Assembly (NCBI GenBank): GCA_018671515.1
Contig: JABHHN010000087.1
Span: 1 to 51,843, forward strand
DNA: 51,843 bases
Reading direction: 5' to 3'
Source of the DNA: an archaeon
Lineage (GTDB): Archaea > Nanobdellota > Nanobdellia > Woesearchaeales > GW2011-AR15
Position numbers and translations under genes: made by a program
The notes under the pieces: generated by a model
What the model saw: only the letters and a program-made list of their open reading frames with translations
What the model was told of the DNA's origin: nothing
The model's database searches: none
Part shown: one piece after another, positions 8,253 to 16,022 of the stretch
Layout: the number at the start of each line of letters is the position of its first letter
How positions within the stretch are numbered: position 1 is the first letter of the stretch

Positions 8253-8400
8253 TCAAATCACCCCGATTTGTTTAATTTTATCTGATAAAATTTCTAAATA
8301 TATAAATATTTTTACTTATTTATGATTTTCTTACTAAATTATTTTCAGATATACATTTTTTATAGTATTATTTAAATAAGTAATTCTATTCATACTTTAT

Positions 8401-8604
8401 ATGACAGACACAAACTTAAATCTAAATCAATATGAAACAGAAGCATTAAAAATATCTCTTGAAAAATATATTCCAATTCTGACTGAACAAATACAATCAT
8501 TAAAAAAAATGAAGTATAGTTCAAGTAATGATAAAAAAACTATGCTAAGAGACATATCTAAAAAATTAGATTTATTAAATGATATTTTAAAAAAATTAAA
8601 TTAA
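8401..8604 (+). CDS. Small helical protein of unknown function
   Basis: A 67-residue soluble protein predicted to be two amphipathic helices: residues 8-37 (LNQYETEALKISLEKYIPIL and onward) and 46-66 (KTMLRDISKKLDLLNDILKK), joined by a Ser/Asn loop. The pattern suggests a helical hairpin or dimeric coiled coil. A TATA-like ATTTAAATAAGTA lies about 30 nt before the ATG, fitting leaderless expression. It is divergent from the MscS gene. No family recognised. Confidence 0.55.
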   Translation: MTDTNLNLNQYETEALKISLEKYIPILTEQIQSLKKMKYSSSNDKKTMLRDISKKLDLLNDILKKLN

Positions 8605-8726
8605 AAAAAATTCTACAAAAAATTTATAAGTACATAAATATGTAGTTATTGATGTGAAATACATTTGAATAAATTTTAAGAATTATATTTATTCAGGTGC
8701 TAAATAATTAATTAAAAGGTGATAAA

Positions 8727-9254
8727 ATGAAATTAAAATATACGATAATGGTTTTAATACTAATTGCTATTAGTGCATGTAATACTAATAATAATGATTC
8801 TTTAACCAATGAAAACACAGAAGACAAAAACATTGATGTAGATGTCAATGAAAAAGAAAATGTTGAAATAGAAATTGACACAAATGAAGATAATAAGGCA
8901 GATATGACTATCAAAAAAGATGATGAAGTTACTGAAATTGTAATTCCTATTGATGAACCAACAAAAGTAACAGATGAATGGTGTGTTCCAGGATCAACAT
9001 ATACATATGATTCTTCAGAAGGAAGCGTAGACTCTGAAGTGGAAGGATTATCAACATATAAAGGAAAAGAATTCTGTAAAGCTCAATCTACAAGCATAAT
9101 AACAAGTCCTGCAGGAGATATAACTTCAGACACTACATACTATTTTGATAGTGATTATAATGAGTATTGGATAATTGTAACCACTTCATCTGCAATGATG
9201 CCTAATGCTCAAGTTAATGAAATACATATTGTTGATGGAGAAACAATTAATTAA
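8727..9254 (+). CDS. Small acidic lipoprotein
   Basis: A 175-residue exported lipoprotein. The signal peptide ends in LIAISACNTN with the lipobox Cys near residue 18. A very acidic, Asn-rich linker (about 20-70, for example ENTEDKNIDVDVNEKENVEI) leads to a globular domain (about 85-175) with two Cys (EWCVPGSTYTYDSS, and KEFCKAQS) that could form a disulfide outside the cell. AAAGGTGAT just upstream of the ATG marks the ribosome site. Function unknown; it lies next to the flavinylation pair but on the other strand. Confidence 0.65.
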   Translation: MKLKYTIMVLILIAISACNTNNNDSLTNENTEDKNIDVDVNEKENVEIEIDTNEDNKADMTIKKDDEVTEIVIPIDEPTKVTDEWCVPGSTYTYDSSEGSVDSEVEGLSTYKGKEFCKAQSTSIITSPAGDITSDTTYYFDSDYNEYWIIVTTSSAMMPNAQVNEIHIVDGETIN

Positions 9255-9275
9255 TTTTTTATTGTTTTAATTTTT

Positions 9276-10154
9276 TTATTTCAGTTTAAAAATATTCACA
9301 TTAAAATCATCACTTTTATACATTTTATTTTCAGATGAAATTATTAATACAGGTAATTTTAATTTTTTAGAAATTTCTATTGCAGAAATGAATCCAGAGG
9401 TAAAAAGTGCTGTTGCATATGAATCTGATTCTATTGCAGTTTTTGTCATTACAAAAATAGATTTTATTTCAGAAATTGGTTTTTTAGTTTTTGAATTTAT
9501 GAGATGATGGGATTCTTTCCAATTTCTTTTGTTTGGTGATGATGATGAAATTGACATATTATTTAAATCAATTTTCCCAATTACTCTTTTATCATCATCT
9601 GGATGTTCAAGTAATATTTCCCAATATTCTTTTTTATTTTCATGTCTTGCAAGAATATCACCACCAGCATTAATATAATAATCAAATATATTTTGCTCTT
9701 CAATTATTTTAGAAATTCTATCGATTGCATAGCCTTTTCCTATACCTCCAAATTCAATTTCTTTATTTAGAAGGATTTTATTTTTATCAATTTTTATTTC
9801 TTCATTAGATTCTTTAAATTTAGTCTTAGTTTTTTTTACTTTAAATGAATAATTTTTATCATAGCCTAAATTTTCAAGTGTGTTTTTTAATGTTATATCA
9901 AAATTACCATTTGTTTTTTCTTTCACATTCATTGATTTTCTAATTAAAAATATTGTCTCAAAATCAACTTTTTGCCAAATACCTAAATTAAAATTAATTT
10001 GTTCTAAATATGAATCATCTAAAAACCGAGAATATTTTTTTTCAATTCTTTCTATTTCATCAAATAAAGAAGGAAAAAGAAAAGAAATTTTTTTTGGCAG
10101 TTTTATTTCAATTAATGTGCCAATCAATTCTTTTTTTACTGATTTATATTCCAT
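9276..10154 (-). CDS. apbE: ApbE-family FAD:protein FMN transferase
   Basis: A 292-residue enzyme that attaches FMN to a Thr/Ser of target flavoproteins, using FAD and Mg. Motifs in order: FLDDSYLEQIN near residue 40, EIEFGGIGKGYAIDR near 130, YYINAGGDILARH near 158, SHHLINSKTKKPIS near 218 and ATALFTSGF near 248, with AIESDSYATALF supplying metal ligands. The start ATG directly follows the stop of the upstream gene (TAAATG), so the two are translationally coupled. The upstream gene encodes an FMN-binding lipoprotein with a flavinylation motif, an excellent substrate candidate. Oddly, no signal peptide is visible, although ApbE commonly acts outside the membrane. It may work on the pre-protein in the cytosol. 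Confidence 0.9.
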   Translation of the reverse strand: MEYKSVKKELIGTLIEIKLPKKISFLFPSLFDEIERIEKKYSRFLDDSYLEQINFNLGIWQKVDFETIFLIRKSMNVKEKTNGNFDITLKNTLENLGYDKNYSFKVKKTKTKFKESNEEIKIDKNKILLNKEIEFGGIGKGYAIDRISKIIEEQNIFDYYINAGGDILARHENKKEYWEILLEHPDDDKRVIGKIDLNNMSISSSSPNKRNWKESHHLINSKTKKPISEIKSIFVMTKTAIESDSYATALFTSGFISAIEISKKLKLPVLIISSENKMYKSDDFNVNIFKLK

Positions 10155-10679
10155 TTAATATATATCCACCAAATTTTGAAGCTGCTCTCCTAATGCTGCT
10201 GTTGTTATTGAACTTCCACTAATTTGTTTTGGCAATTCTATTTCATCAATTTTTTTACCTATTACTAAATCTAAAAGTGCATCATTAACTCCATTGATAT
10301 ATTTTTTTGAAACTTTATGTGCATCATCACTTGGAGTAACTGACGCATCCATTATTACATCTCCTTCTACTGTAATATCAATTGTTACTATCTCTACTCC
10401 ATCATGAGCTCCATATGATACTTCATCAACATAATTCCCATCTTCAATTACTTGCATCAATAATTCCTGAGACCTTTCCTCTTCTGATTTCTTATCAGGA
10501 ACATCCAAACCTACAATGATTTTATCATCATCTGTTTTAGAAACTTCTTTTAACTCATCACCTGAGTCTGAAACATCAACTACTTCATTTTTAGGCTGAT
10601 CTATTTTTGTTGTACATCCTGCAATTATCAACGATAGAGTCATTATCATAGAAATAATAATCATTAATTTATTTTTCAT
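10155..10679 (-). CDS. FMN-binding (flavinylated) lipoprotein
   Basis: A 174-residue exported lipoprotein with signal peptide and lipobox (LSLIIAGCTTK, Cys 22), an acidic linker, and a C-terminal FMN-binding domain (about 85-174) of the NqrC/RnfG type. The segment SGSSITTAA at residues 154-162 fits the flavinylation consensus S/T-G-x-S/T-x-S/T; Thr 159 is the expected FMN attachment residue. Such proteins carry electrons outside the membrane. The gene is immediately upstream of apbE with no gap. AGGTGG just before the ATG is a good ribosome site. A DUF4405-like membrane protein at 28.8-29.6 kb could be its electron partner. Confidence 0.82.
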   Translation of the reverse strand: MKNKLMIIISMIMTLSLIIAGCTTKIDQPKNEVVDVSDSGDELKEVSKTDDDKIIVGLDVPDKKSEEERSQELLMQVIEDGNYVDEVSYGAHDGVEIVTIDITVEGDVIMDASVTPSDDAHKVSKKYINGVNDALLDLVIGKKIDEIELPKQISGSSITTAALGEQLQNLVDIY

Positions 10680-10758
10680 TTTTCCACCTATTAAGTATGA
10701 ATATTATATAGTTTAGTATAATATATTTAATAAATACAAATATTTGTAGTTTAAAAAT

Positions 10759-11286
10759 TTATATTTTAAACAAAACTATTTCATAATGAAATTCAAACTC
10801 TTTGTATGCTTTTTCTTCAAATTGAGAAAATATATTTTTTACTTCTTCTTTGCTTAATTTAATTTCTTTTGGTGGACCAATTGATGCATCTTTCTTAAAT
10901 TCAACTATAACTAACTGAGAATTCTTTTTTATTACTCTTTTAAGTTCATCTATTGCATTTTTTTCTTTATTAGCAACAAAACCATGAAGAACATTTATTA
11001 AAAAACAAATATCTATTAAAGAATTATCTATGAATTCAATATTATTAATATCACCAATAACTGCATTTATATTTTTAATATTTTTATTTTTTAAAATATC
11101 TATTGATTCTTCATCTTGATCTACTGATATAACTTTGGACACATATTGTGATATTGATTCTGAAATATCACCTTGTCCACAGCCTGCATCAAGTACTATC
11201 ATATCTTGTTTTATATCAATTATATCAAATAATTCTTCTGGTTTAAAAAAATTAAGTGATGATTTTCCAGCATGGCTATGTTTCAT
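10759..11286 (-). CDS. SAM-dependent class I methyltransferase
   Basis: A 175-residue Rossmann-fold methyltransferase. Motif I is VLDAGCGQGDISESISQY near residue 30 (the Gly-rich SAM-binding loop); VISVDQDEES near 53 holds the acidic residue that binds ribose; INAVIGDINNIEF near 73 and DICFLINVLHGF near 90 follow. The acceptor cannot be told; the family includes small-molecule and arsenite-type methylases, but the Cys residues expected for arsenite methylation are missing. It begins 18 nt after the stop of an AhpD-like gene and probably shares its transcript. The N-terminus SHAGKSSLNFFKPEELF is typical of UbiE/MenG-like stand-alone methylases. Confidence 0.85.
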   Translation of the reverse strand: MKHSHAGKSSLNFFKPEELFDIIDIKQDMIVLDAGCGQGDISESISQYVSKVISVDQDEESIDILKNKNIKNINAVIGDINNIEFIDNSLIDICFLINVLHGFVANKEKNAIDELKRVIKKNSQLVIVEFKKDASIGPPKEIKLSKEEVKNIFSQFEEKAYKEFEFHYEIVLFKI

Positions 11287-11304
11287 TTTTAAAAATAAAA
11301 AAAA

Positions 11305-11640
11305 TTAAGACAAATCTTCAAGAGCTTTTAGAAGTCCTTGCATATACATCAATTTTGGACCTCCACCCATCATAACTGTTACCCAACCTGCTTCAAGTAT
11401 TTCTTCTCTTGTTGCTCCTACATCCAATGCATTTTTTACATGTATTGCAATGCACCATTCACATTGAGATGAAACACCTGCACCAATTGCAAGTAATTCT
11501 TTTGTTTTAACATCAAGAGCTCCTTTTTTCATAGTCTGCGAATGTAATGCCATGAAACTTTTCATTTCATCTGGAGTTTCTTTCATTAATGTTTTACTAT
11601 TATTCTTCCAATCTTCTAACAATTCTTTATAATCTTTCAT
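11305..11640 (-). CDS. Carboxymuconolactone decarboxylase/AhpD-like protein
   Basis: A protein of about 111 residues of the AhpD/CMD fold. The core KTKELLAIGAGVSSQCEWC carries the CxxC pair (CEWC) followed by the conserved His in AIHVKNALDVGATREEI; these three residues form the redox or proton-relay centre of the AhpD family, which reduces peroxiredoxins or handles other thiols. The ATG at 11640 is preferred to a GTG 9 nt upstream because the GGTGAT ribosome site overlaps that GTG. It is followed by a methyltransferase gene. A redox or detoxification role is likely but the partner is unknown. Confidence 0.88.
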   Translation of the reverse strand: MKDYKELLEDWKNNSKTLMKETPDEMKSFMALHSQTMKKGALDVKTKELLAIGAGVSSQCEWCIAIHVKNALDVGATREEILEAGWVTVMMGGGPKLMYMQGLLKALEDLS

Positions 11641-11758
11641 ATATATCACCTATTATTTTTTATGATGATTTAACTATTATTATTGTTTTTAAATATTGTG
11701 GATTAAAAATGTATTTTTATAAAAAAATTTAAATACTAAATATTTTATAAATAAAGAA

Positions 11759-12319
11759 ATGAAAAAAATTATATCAATAATAATTTCATTTTTAATTTTG
11801 ACAATCATTCTAAATGGATGCAATTCTACTAATGTTGTTGAACCTACGCCAGAGATTGAAATTGTTCAAGAACCTGAAGAAATTACAACATCCAAACTAG
11901 AATTAATTCAAGAACCTTATATTATTAAAAGAAACATAGATAGACAAAAATATACATACACTGATGAATTTGAAGATAACTATCATGAAATAGATTATAT
12001 CGCATATGAAGCATATTATGATATAGCAGATGGAACATATCAATCAGATGTTATTGTGCATGTATTCAAGACAATAGTAGATGCAGATACATATTGGAAA
12101 AACTTTGTAGATGAATCCTCTGATAATAGTGATATTGAATTCAAGGCTGTTGAATTTGAAGGAAAAACGATTTATCATTATAATAGTCCATTTTATATTG
12201 ATAATTTAGAAGATTATACAGTAGGATCCGTTTGGAAACATAAGAATGTAGTTATTTCACTTAATGAACCAAAAACTGAAAAAACAGTTTTTAATGCTTA
12301 CTTCAATAAATATAGTTGA
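11759..12319 (+). CDS. Lipoprotein of unknown function
   Basis: A 186-residue exported lipoprotein: signal peptide MKKIISIIISFLILTIILNG followed by the lipobox Cys 21, then an acidic linker (residues 25-50) and a globular domain rich in Tyr, Asp and Glu (about 55-186). The domain alternates short strands and helices (for example SDVIVHVFKTIVDADTYWKN), which looks like a small alpha/beta fold. A TATA-like AAATATTTTATAAA ends about 10-20 nt before the ATG. It is convergent with msrAB, whose stop lies 22 nt beyond this gene's end. No family recognised. Confidence 0.6.
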   Translation: MKKIISIIISFLILTIILNGCNSTNVVEPTPEIEIVQEPEEITTSKLELIQEPYIIKRNIDRQKYTYTDEFEDNYHEIDYIAYEAYYDIADGTYQSDVIVHVFKTIVDADTYWKNFVDESSDNSDIEFKAVEFEGKTIYHYNSPFYIDNLEDYTVGSVWKHKNVVISLNEPKTEKTVFNAYFNKYS

Positions 12320-12340
12320 TTTATAATTAAATTAAAAAAA

Positions 12341-13477
12341 TTATTTAAACAAATATTCGAATTCACCATATCCTTCTTTTTTTAAATCTTCTTTGGCAAT
12401 AAATTTCATTGATGCTGAATTCAGGCAATATCTAAGTCCTGTTGGATTAGGTCCATCATCAAAAACATGTCCCAAATGTGAATTTGCATGCTTACTTTTT
12501 ACTTCAACTCTTTTCATTCCAAGTGTGCTGTCTTCTACTTTTAAAATATTTTCTGGAACTAATGGTTTTGTAAAACTAGGCCAACCAGTCCCTGATTTAA
12601 ATTTATCAATTGAACTAAATAATGGCTCACCTGAAACAATATCTACATAAATTCCTTCTTTTTTATTATCCCAATATTCATTATCAAATGGTTGTTCTGT
12701 ACCTTCATTTTGAGTTACTTTAAATTGTAAACTTGTAAGTTTTTCTTTAATTTCTTCATCTGTTGGCATTTCATAATCCTCCTCCCAATGATCTACTAAA
12801 AATCTTTCACGACCTGAACCTCTTCTATATGATGAATAATCTTCATAATTTTTTAAATAGTAATCTTGATGATATTCTTCAGCTGGAAAAAAATTAGTAT
12901 ATGGCAAAATTTCTGTTACAATAGGTTTTGAAAACTCACCTGATTTTCCTAACAGTAATTTTGATATTTGAGCAATTTCTTTCTCTTCATCATTTCTATA
13001 AAATATTTTTGCTCTATATTGAGTTCCTTTATCCGCAAATTGACCTAGGTCATCAGTTGGATTAATCTGTTTCCAATATACTTCAACTAATTCTGAATAA
13101 CTTACAACTGAGTTATCATAATAAATTTGTACTGCTTCAACATGTTCTGTTCTTCCTGCTGAAACTTCTCTATAAGTTGCATCTGTCTCTGTTCCTCCTG
13201 AATAACCTGAAAGTACTTCTTTTACACCTTGCATTTTTTCAAATGGTCCTTCCATACACCAAAAACATCCGCCTGCAAATGTTGCTTTTTCAAATTTTTC
13301 TAATTCTTCTAAATTCAATTTAATTTTTGGAATCTGTTTTTCTACTTCTTTAGATGTTTCCATAATTTCATTCCCTTTCACTTCTGAACTTTCTGTGTTG
13401 CCATCTTCTTGCTTCAAAATATTAGTTTGATTACATGCAGCAATAAGTACCAATAAAATCAATATTATTTGTTTCAT
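12341..13477 (-). CDS. msrAB: Methionine sulfoxide reductase MsrA-MsrB fusion lipoprotein
   Basis: A 378-residue fusion that repairs both stereoisomers of oxidised methionine, here anchored outside the membrane: the signal ends in LIAAC with lipobox Cys 15. MsrA occupies about 60-220, with catalytic Cys 71 in [11 protein letters not shown] and the Tyr/Glu-bearing stretch YHQDYYLKN. MsrB occupies about 240-375, with [19 protein letters not shown] and catalytic Cys 351 in RYCLNSAS. The MsrB part lacks both CxxC pairs that bind structural zinc in many homologs (SGEPLFSS and [12 protein letters not shown] have no Cys), so it is the zinc-free type. It probably guards surface lipoproteins against oxidants. 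Confidence 0.95.
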   Translation of the reverse strand: MKQIILILLVLIAACNQTNILKQEDGNTESSEVKGNEIMETSKEVEKQIPKIKLNLEELEKFEKATFAGGCFWCMEGPFEKMQGVKEVLSGYSGGTETDATYREVSAGRTEHVEAVQIYYDNSVVSYSELVEVYWKQINPTDDLGQFADKGTQYRAKIFYRNDEEKEIAQISKLLLGKSGEFSKPIVTEILPYTNFFPAEEYHQDYYLKNYEDYSSYRRGSGRERFLVDHWEEDYEMPTDEEIKEKLTSLQFKVTQNEGTEQPFDNEYWDNKKEGIYVDIVSGEPLFSSIDKFKSGTGWPSFTKPLVPENILKVEDSTLGMKRVEVKSKHANSHLGHVFDDGPNPTGLRYCLNSASMKFIAKEDLKKEGYGEFEYLFK

Positions 13478-13575
13478 ATTGTTTTAGTTCAATTTTTTTC
13501 ATTTTAAACTTTTCCTTTAACCCTTTAAATTGAAAAGATGAAGAAAAGTATATATTATAATTTTTTAACATGTTT

Positions 13576-13643
13576 TTTACGTTATCACGTAAACAATTTC
13601 AATAATTGAAATTGTTTTCTATAAAAGTAAGAGCAGAGCTCTT
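13576..13643. repeat. Cluster of three consecutive perfect hairpins
   Basis: Three inverted repeats stand almost end to end: TTTACGT (13576-13582) with ACGTAAA (13587-13593), loop TATC; AAACAATTTCAAT (13591-13603) with its exact complement at 13605-13617 around one central A; and AAGAGC (13629-13634) with GCTCTT (13638-13643), loop AGA. The cluster lies upstream of msrAB (divergent) and of a small downstream gene. It resembles the other hairpin clusters in this window in size and tiny loops. Confidence 0.65.
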
Positions 13644-13734
13644 GCTACAATAATAATGAATTTATTCCATATCAAGATAATGCTTTAAAAAACAAAAGAA
13701 AAGTTTATATAATACTAATTCAAAAATTGATATA

Positions 13735-13872
13735 ATGAATGAAAACAAAATAAAAAACAATTCTAGAGAACATAAATTTGAGACATATGGTGATAAATCA
13801 GATTCATTTAGTTTTAAAGACTTATTTTTAAAAATTTTAAAATTATTCAAAAATAAAAATAAAAAATGGTGA
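13735..13872 (+). CDS. Small basic peptide or leader ORF
   Basis: A 45-codon frame starts at an ATG about 25 nt after a good TATA-like box (AGTTTATATAATAC near 13702-13715), the spacing expected for leaderless genes. It encodes a basic peptide with an aromatic/hydrophobic helix near the end (DLFLKILKLFKNKN). Its TGA stop lies inside the GGTGAT ribosome site of the next gene, so it would be translationally coupled to the lipoprotein downstream. It could be a real micro-protein, a leader peptide, or simply the leader of the next gene. An antisense frame over the same bases has less support. Confidence 0.4.
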   Translation: MNENKIKNNSREHKFETYGDKSDSFSFKDLFLKILKLFKNKNKKW

Positions 13873-13878
13873 TTTAAA

Positions 13879-14409
13879 ATGAAAAAAATAATTACTATAT
13901 CAGTTTTAATGTGCTTGTTTATTATGAGCTGTTCATATTTTATAACCGAAAAATATGAAGAACCAGTAATTGAAAAAGATTCAAAACCTATTGAAGAACT
14001 AATTACAGAAAAAGAACCAGAACCTATTGTTAAAGAAATTATAGAAGAAAAGTTTGTAGAAAAATGTGAATTTCCCTCAGGTCTTTATTGTAAAGAAATA
14101 CTAGGTGCAACATCTAGCTCAATTGAATTTGTCATGAAAAATGATAAAGGTCTTCCAATTGTAATTAATAGCATTTCAGGATCTAAAACTTGCACATCAA
14201 TAAAAATTGCTCCTAGTGTTACTCTAAATTATCAAACATTTAATCAACAGACCATAAAAACTGGTGGAGCATTTAAAGTCATGCTTGCTGGATGTAATAA
14301 TGGAAACAGTGAAGAGATTGTTAATGAAACAATAAAAATTATTTATACAAATAAGATGACTGAAGTTGAATATGAAACAGAAGGTAATATAATTTTAAAA
14401 GTTGCCTAA
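13879..14409 (+). CDS. Lipoprotein of unknown function
   Basis: A 176-residue exported lipoprotein. The signal peptide ends in LFIMSCSYF (lipobox Cys near residue 18). A Pro/Glu-rich repetitive linker follows (EEPVIEKDSKPIEELITEKE and similar), then a globular domain (about 65-176) with three Cys (CEFPSGLYCKE, SKTCTSIK, and AGCNNGN) likely to be disulfide-bonded. The domain is beta-rich (IEFVMKNDKGLPIVINSISG) like immunoglobulin-type or carbohydrate-binding modules, but no family is certain. GGTGAT 7 nt before the ATG overlaps the stop of the small upstream ORF. Confidence 0.62.
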   Translation: MKKIITISVLMCLFIMSCSYFITEKYEEPVIEKDSKPIEELITEKEPEPIVKEIIEEKFVEKCEFPSGLYCKEILGATSSSIEFVMKNDKGLPIVINSISGSKTCTSIKIAPSVTLNYQTFNQQTIKTGGAFKVMLAGCNNGNSEEIVNETIKIIYTNKMTEVEYETEGNIILKVA

Positions 14410-14515
14410 TTCAAATCCACTAACCTTAAATACAACTATTTTTTCTAAATTGAGAGGAGAAGGGGCATAGAAACGTTTATATACTAGTATACTAAATTAT
14501 AATATTAAAGGCAAG

Positions 14516-15289
14516 ATGGAAGAAGTTTATACAAATATATCAGACAACGATCAATTATTTGATTTTCTTTTTAGTGAAGATGATATTAGCTGGAAAACTA
14601 TGATTTATGAGCTTGTCAGGTCAGAACAGATGAATCCATGGGATATTGATTTAAATCAACTCTCTAAAAAATTCTTGCAAAAACTAAAAGAACTAAAAGA
14701 AATGAATTTCCGAATTTCTGGTAAAGTCATTTTAGCAGCATCCATTCTTCTAAAATTAAAATCTGAAAAACTTATTGAAGATGAAATAGGCAATCTTGAT
14801 GCTTTGATTGCATCAAATGAAATAGAAGATGAAGAAGGACTATTATTTGATGAAGAATTAGAATTTGATGATGATGGTATTCCACTTTCAAAAGATAGAC
14901 CAAAAATATATCCTAAGACACCACAACCAAGAAAAAGAAAAGTTTCTGTTTTTGATTTAATTGACGCATTAGATAAAGCATTAGAAGTAAAAAACAGAAG
15001 AAAAGTATATTTAAATGATGAGCCAAAAATGAAAATACCTGAAAAACCAAGAGATATTACTTTAGTAATAAAAGACGTCTACAAGAAAATAACAAAACAT
15101 TTTGGAGATTCTAAAAAAAGATTGACTTTTTCATTATTGCTTCCATCACAAAGTAAATATGATAAAGTTCAGACATTCATTCCACTTCTACATCTGGATA
15201 ACCAAAGAAAAGTAGACCTTCTACAAAGAGCACATTTCTCAGATTTTGAAATTAAAATGCTAAAAAAGATGGATCCTCTTGATATGTAA
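14516..15289 (+). CDS. scpA: ScpA, chromosome segregation and condensation protein A (kleisin)
   Basis: A 257-residue kleisin that bridges the heads of SMC to form condensin and organise the chromosome. The N-terminal part (about 20-90) has the ScpA signature: MIYELVRSEQMNPWDIDL, then ISGKVILAASILLKLKSEKL. A central acidic linker (about 90-130) is followed by a conserved helical part and a C-terminal winged helix (about 190-257, ending HFSDFEIKMLKKMDPL). No smc or scpB gene lies next to it. It heads the housekeeping run scpA, aIF6, prs, prefoldin alpha. A TATA-like TATACTAAATTATAA precedes the ATG. Confidence 0.92.
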   Translation: MEEVYTNISDNDQLFDFLFSEDDISWKTMIYELVRSEQMNPWDIDLNQLSKKFLQKLKELKEMNFRISGKVILAASILLKLKSEKLIEDEIGNLDALIASNEIEDEEGLLFDEELEFDDDGIPLSKDRPKIYPKTPQPRKRKVSVFDLIDALDKALEVKNRRKVYLNDEPKMKIPEKPRDITLVIKDVYKKITKHFGDSKKRLTFSLLLPSQSKYDKVQTFIPLLHLDNQRKVDLLQRAHFSDFEIKMLKKMDPLDM

Positions 15290-15347
15290 TAAAGTTTAAA
15301 TCATCCTTTTCTATAAATTTATATAAAAACTCTAGTTTCTTCTCTCT

Positions 15348-16022
15348 ATGCATATACTAAAAACAAGTTTTAATGAAGATCCAAATATTGGACTAAGAAT
15401 ATTTAGCAATGATAAATTCTGCATTGTTCCTATCAGTACGTCTGAAAAATTATGTAAAAATTTTGAAGAAGTCCTAAAAGTACCAATAATTAAGACAAAT
15501 ATTGCAGGAACAACACTCGTTGGAGCATTTATTTGTGGAAACAACAGTAAAATAATTCTACCTGATATTTTATTTGATAAAGAAATTGAAATTCTAAAAG
15601 AAAATAATATCAATTTTGAAATTCTTGATACAAAACTGACAGCTCTTGGAAATAATATTGTCATGAATGATCATGGAGTAGTAATCAATCCTGATTATTC
15701 AAAAGAAGATGAAGAAAAAATAGGAAAAATATTTGGTCTTCCTGTAAAAAAATGGAAAATAAATGATCTTGAAATTGTAGGTTCCCTTGTAAAATTAAAT
15801 GATAAAGGATGTATCACAAATCACGATATTGCTGATTTTGAAATAAATTTCTTAGAAAAATTTTTAAAAACAAAAATAACTACTGGTACTGTGAACTTTG
15901 GTTCACCAAATATTGCAAGCGGACTTGTTTGTAATAAAAATGGATTCATAATAGGGGGGTTATCAAGTGGACCTGAAATTGTTAACATTGATGAAGGTCT
16001 TGGATTTATAGACAATGACTAA
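15348..16022 (+). CDS. eif6: Archaeal translation initiation factor aIF6
   Basis: A 224-residue protein of normal length for aIF6. It binds the large ribosomal subunit and prevents premature joining to the small one. The pentein fold repeats are visible as recurrent segments: IKTNIAGTTLVGAFICGNNS near 47, ALGNNIVMNDHGVVINPDYS near 102, LVKLNDKGCITNHD near 148 and GSPNIASGLVCNKNGFIIGG near 188. The gene overlaps prs by 8 nt, so both are on one transcript. The ATG has no strong ribosome site and follows a TATA-like stretch (TTTATATAAAAAC) by about 25 nt, so this may be a promoter inside the run. Confidence 0.95.
   Translation: MHILKTSFNEDPNIGLRIFSNDKFCIVPISTSEKLCKNFEEVLKVPIIKTNIAGTTLVGAFICGNNSKIILPDILFDKEIEILKENNINFEILDTKLTALGNNIVMNDHGVVINPDYSKEDEEKIGKIFGLPVKKWKINDLEIVGSLVKLNDKGCITNHDIADFEINFLEKFLKTKITTGTVNFGSPNIASGLVCNKNGFIIGGLSSGPEIVNIDEGLGFIDND

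Noticed and set aside
13662-13850. 62-residue minus-strand frame
   Set aside because: The plus-strand frame over the same bases has a well-placed TATA box and couples to the next ribosome site; the minus frame has neither.
14455-14515. GGAGAAGGGG purine run before scpA as its ribosome site
   Set aside because: It lies about 50 nt before the ATG, too far for initiation; a nearer TATA-like box suggests leaderless translation.
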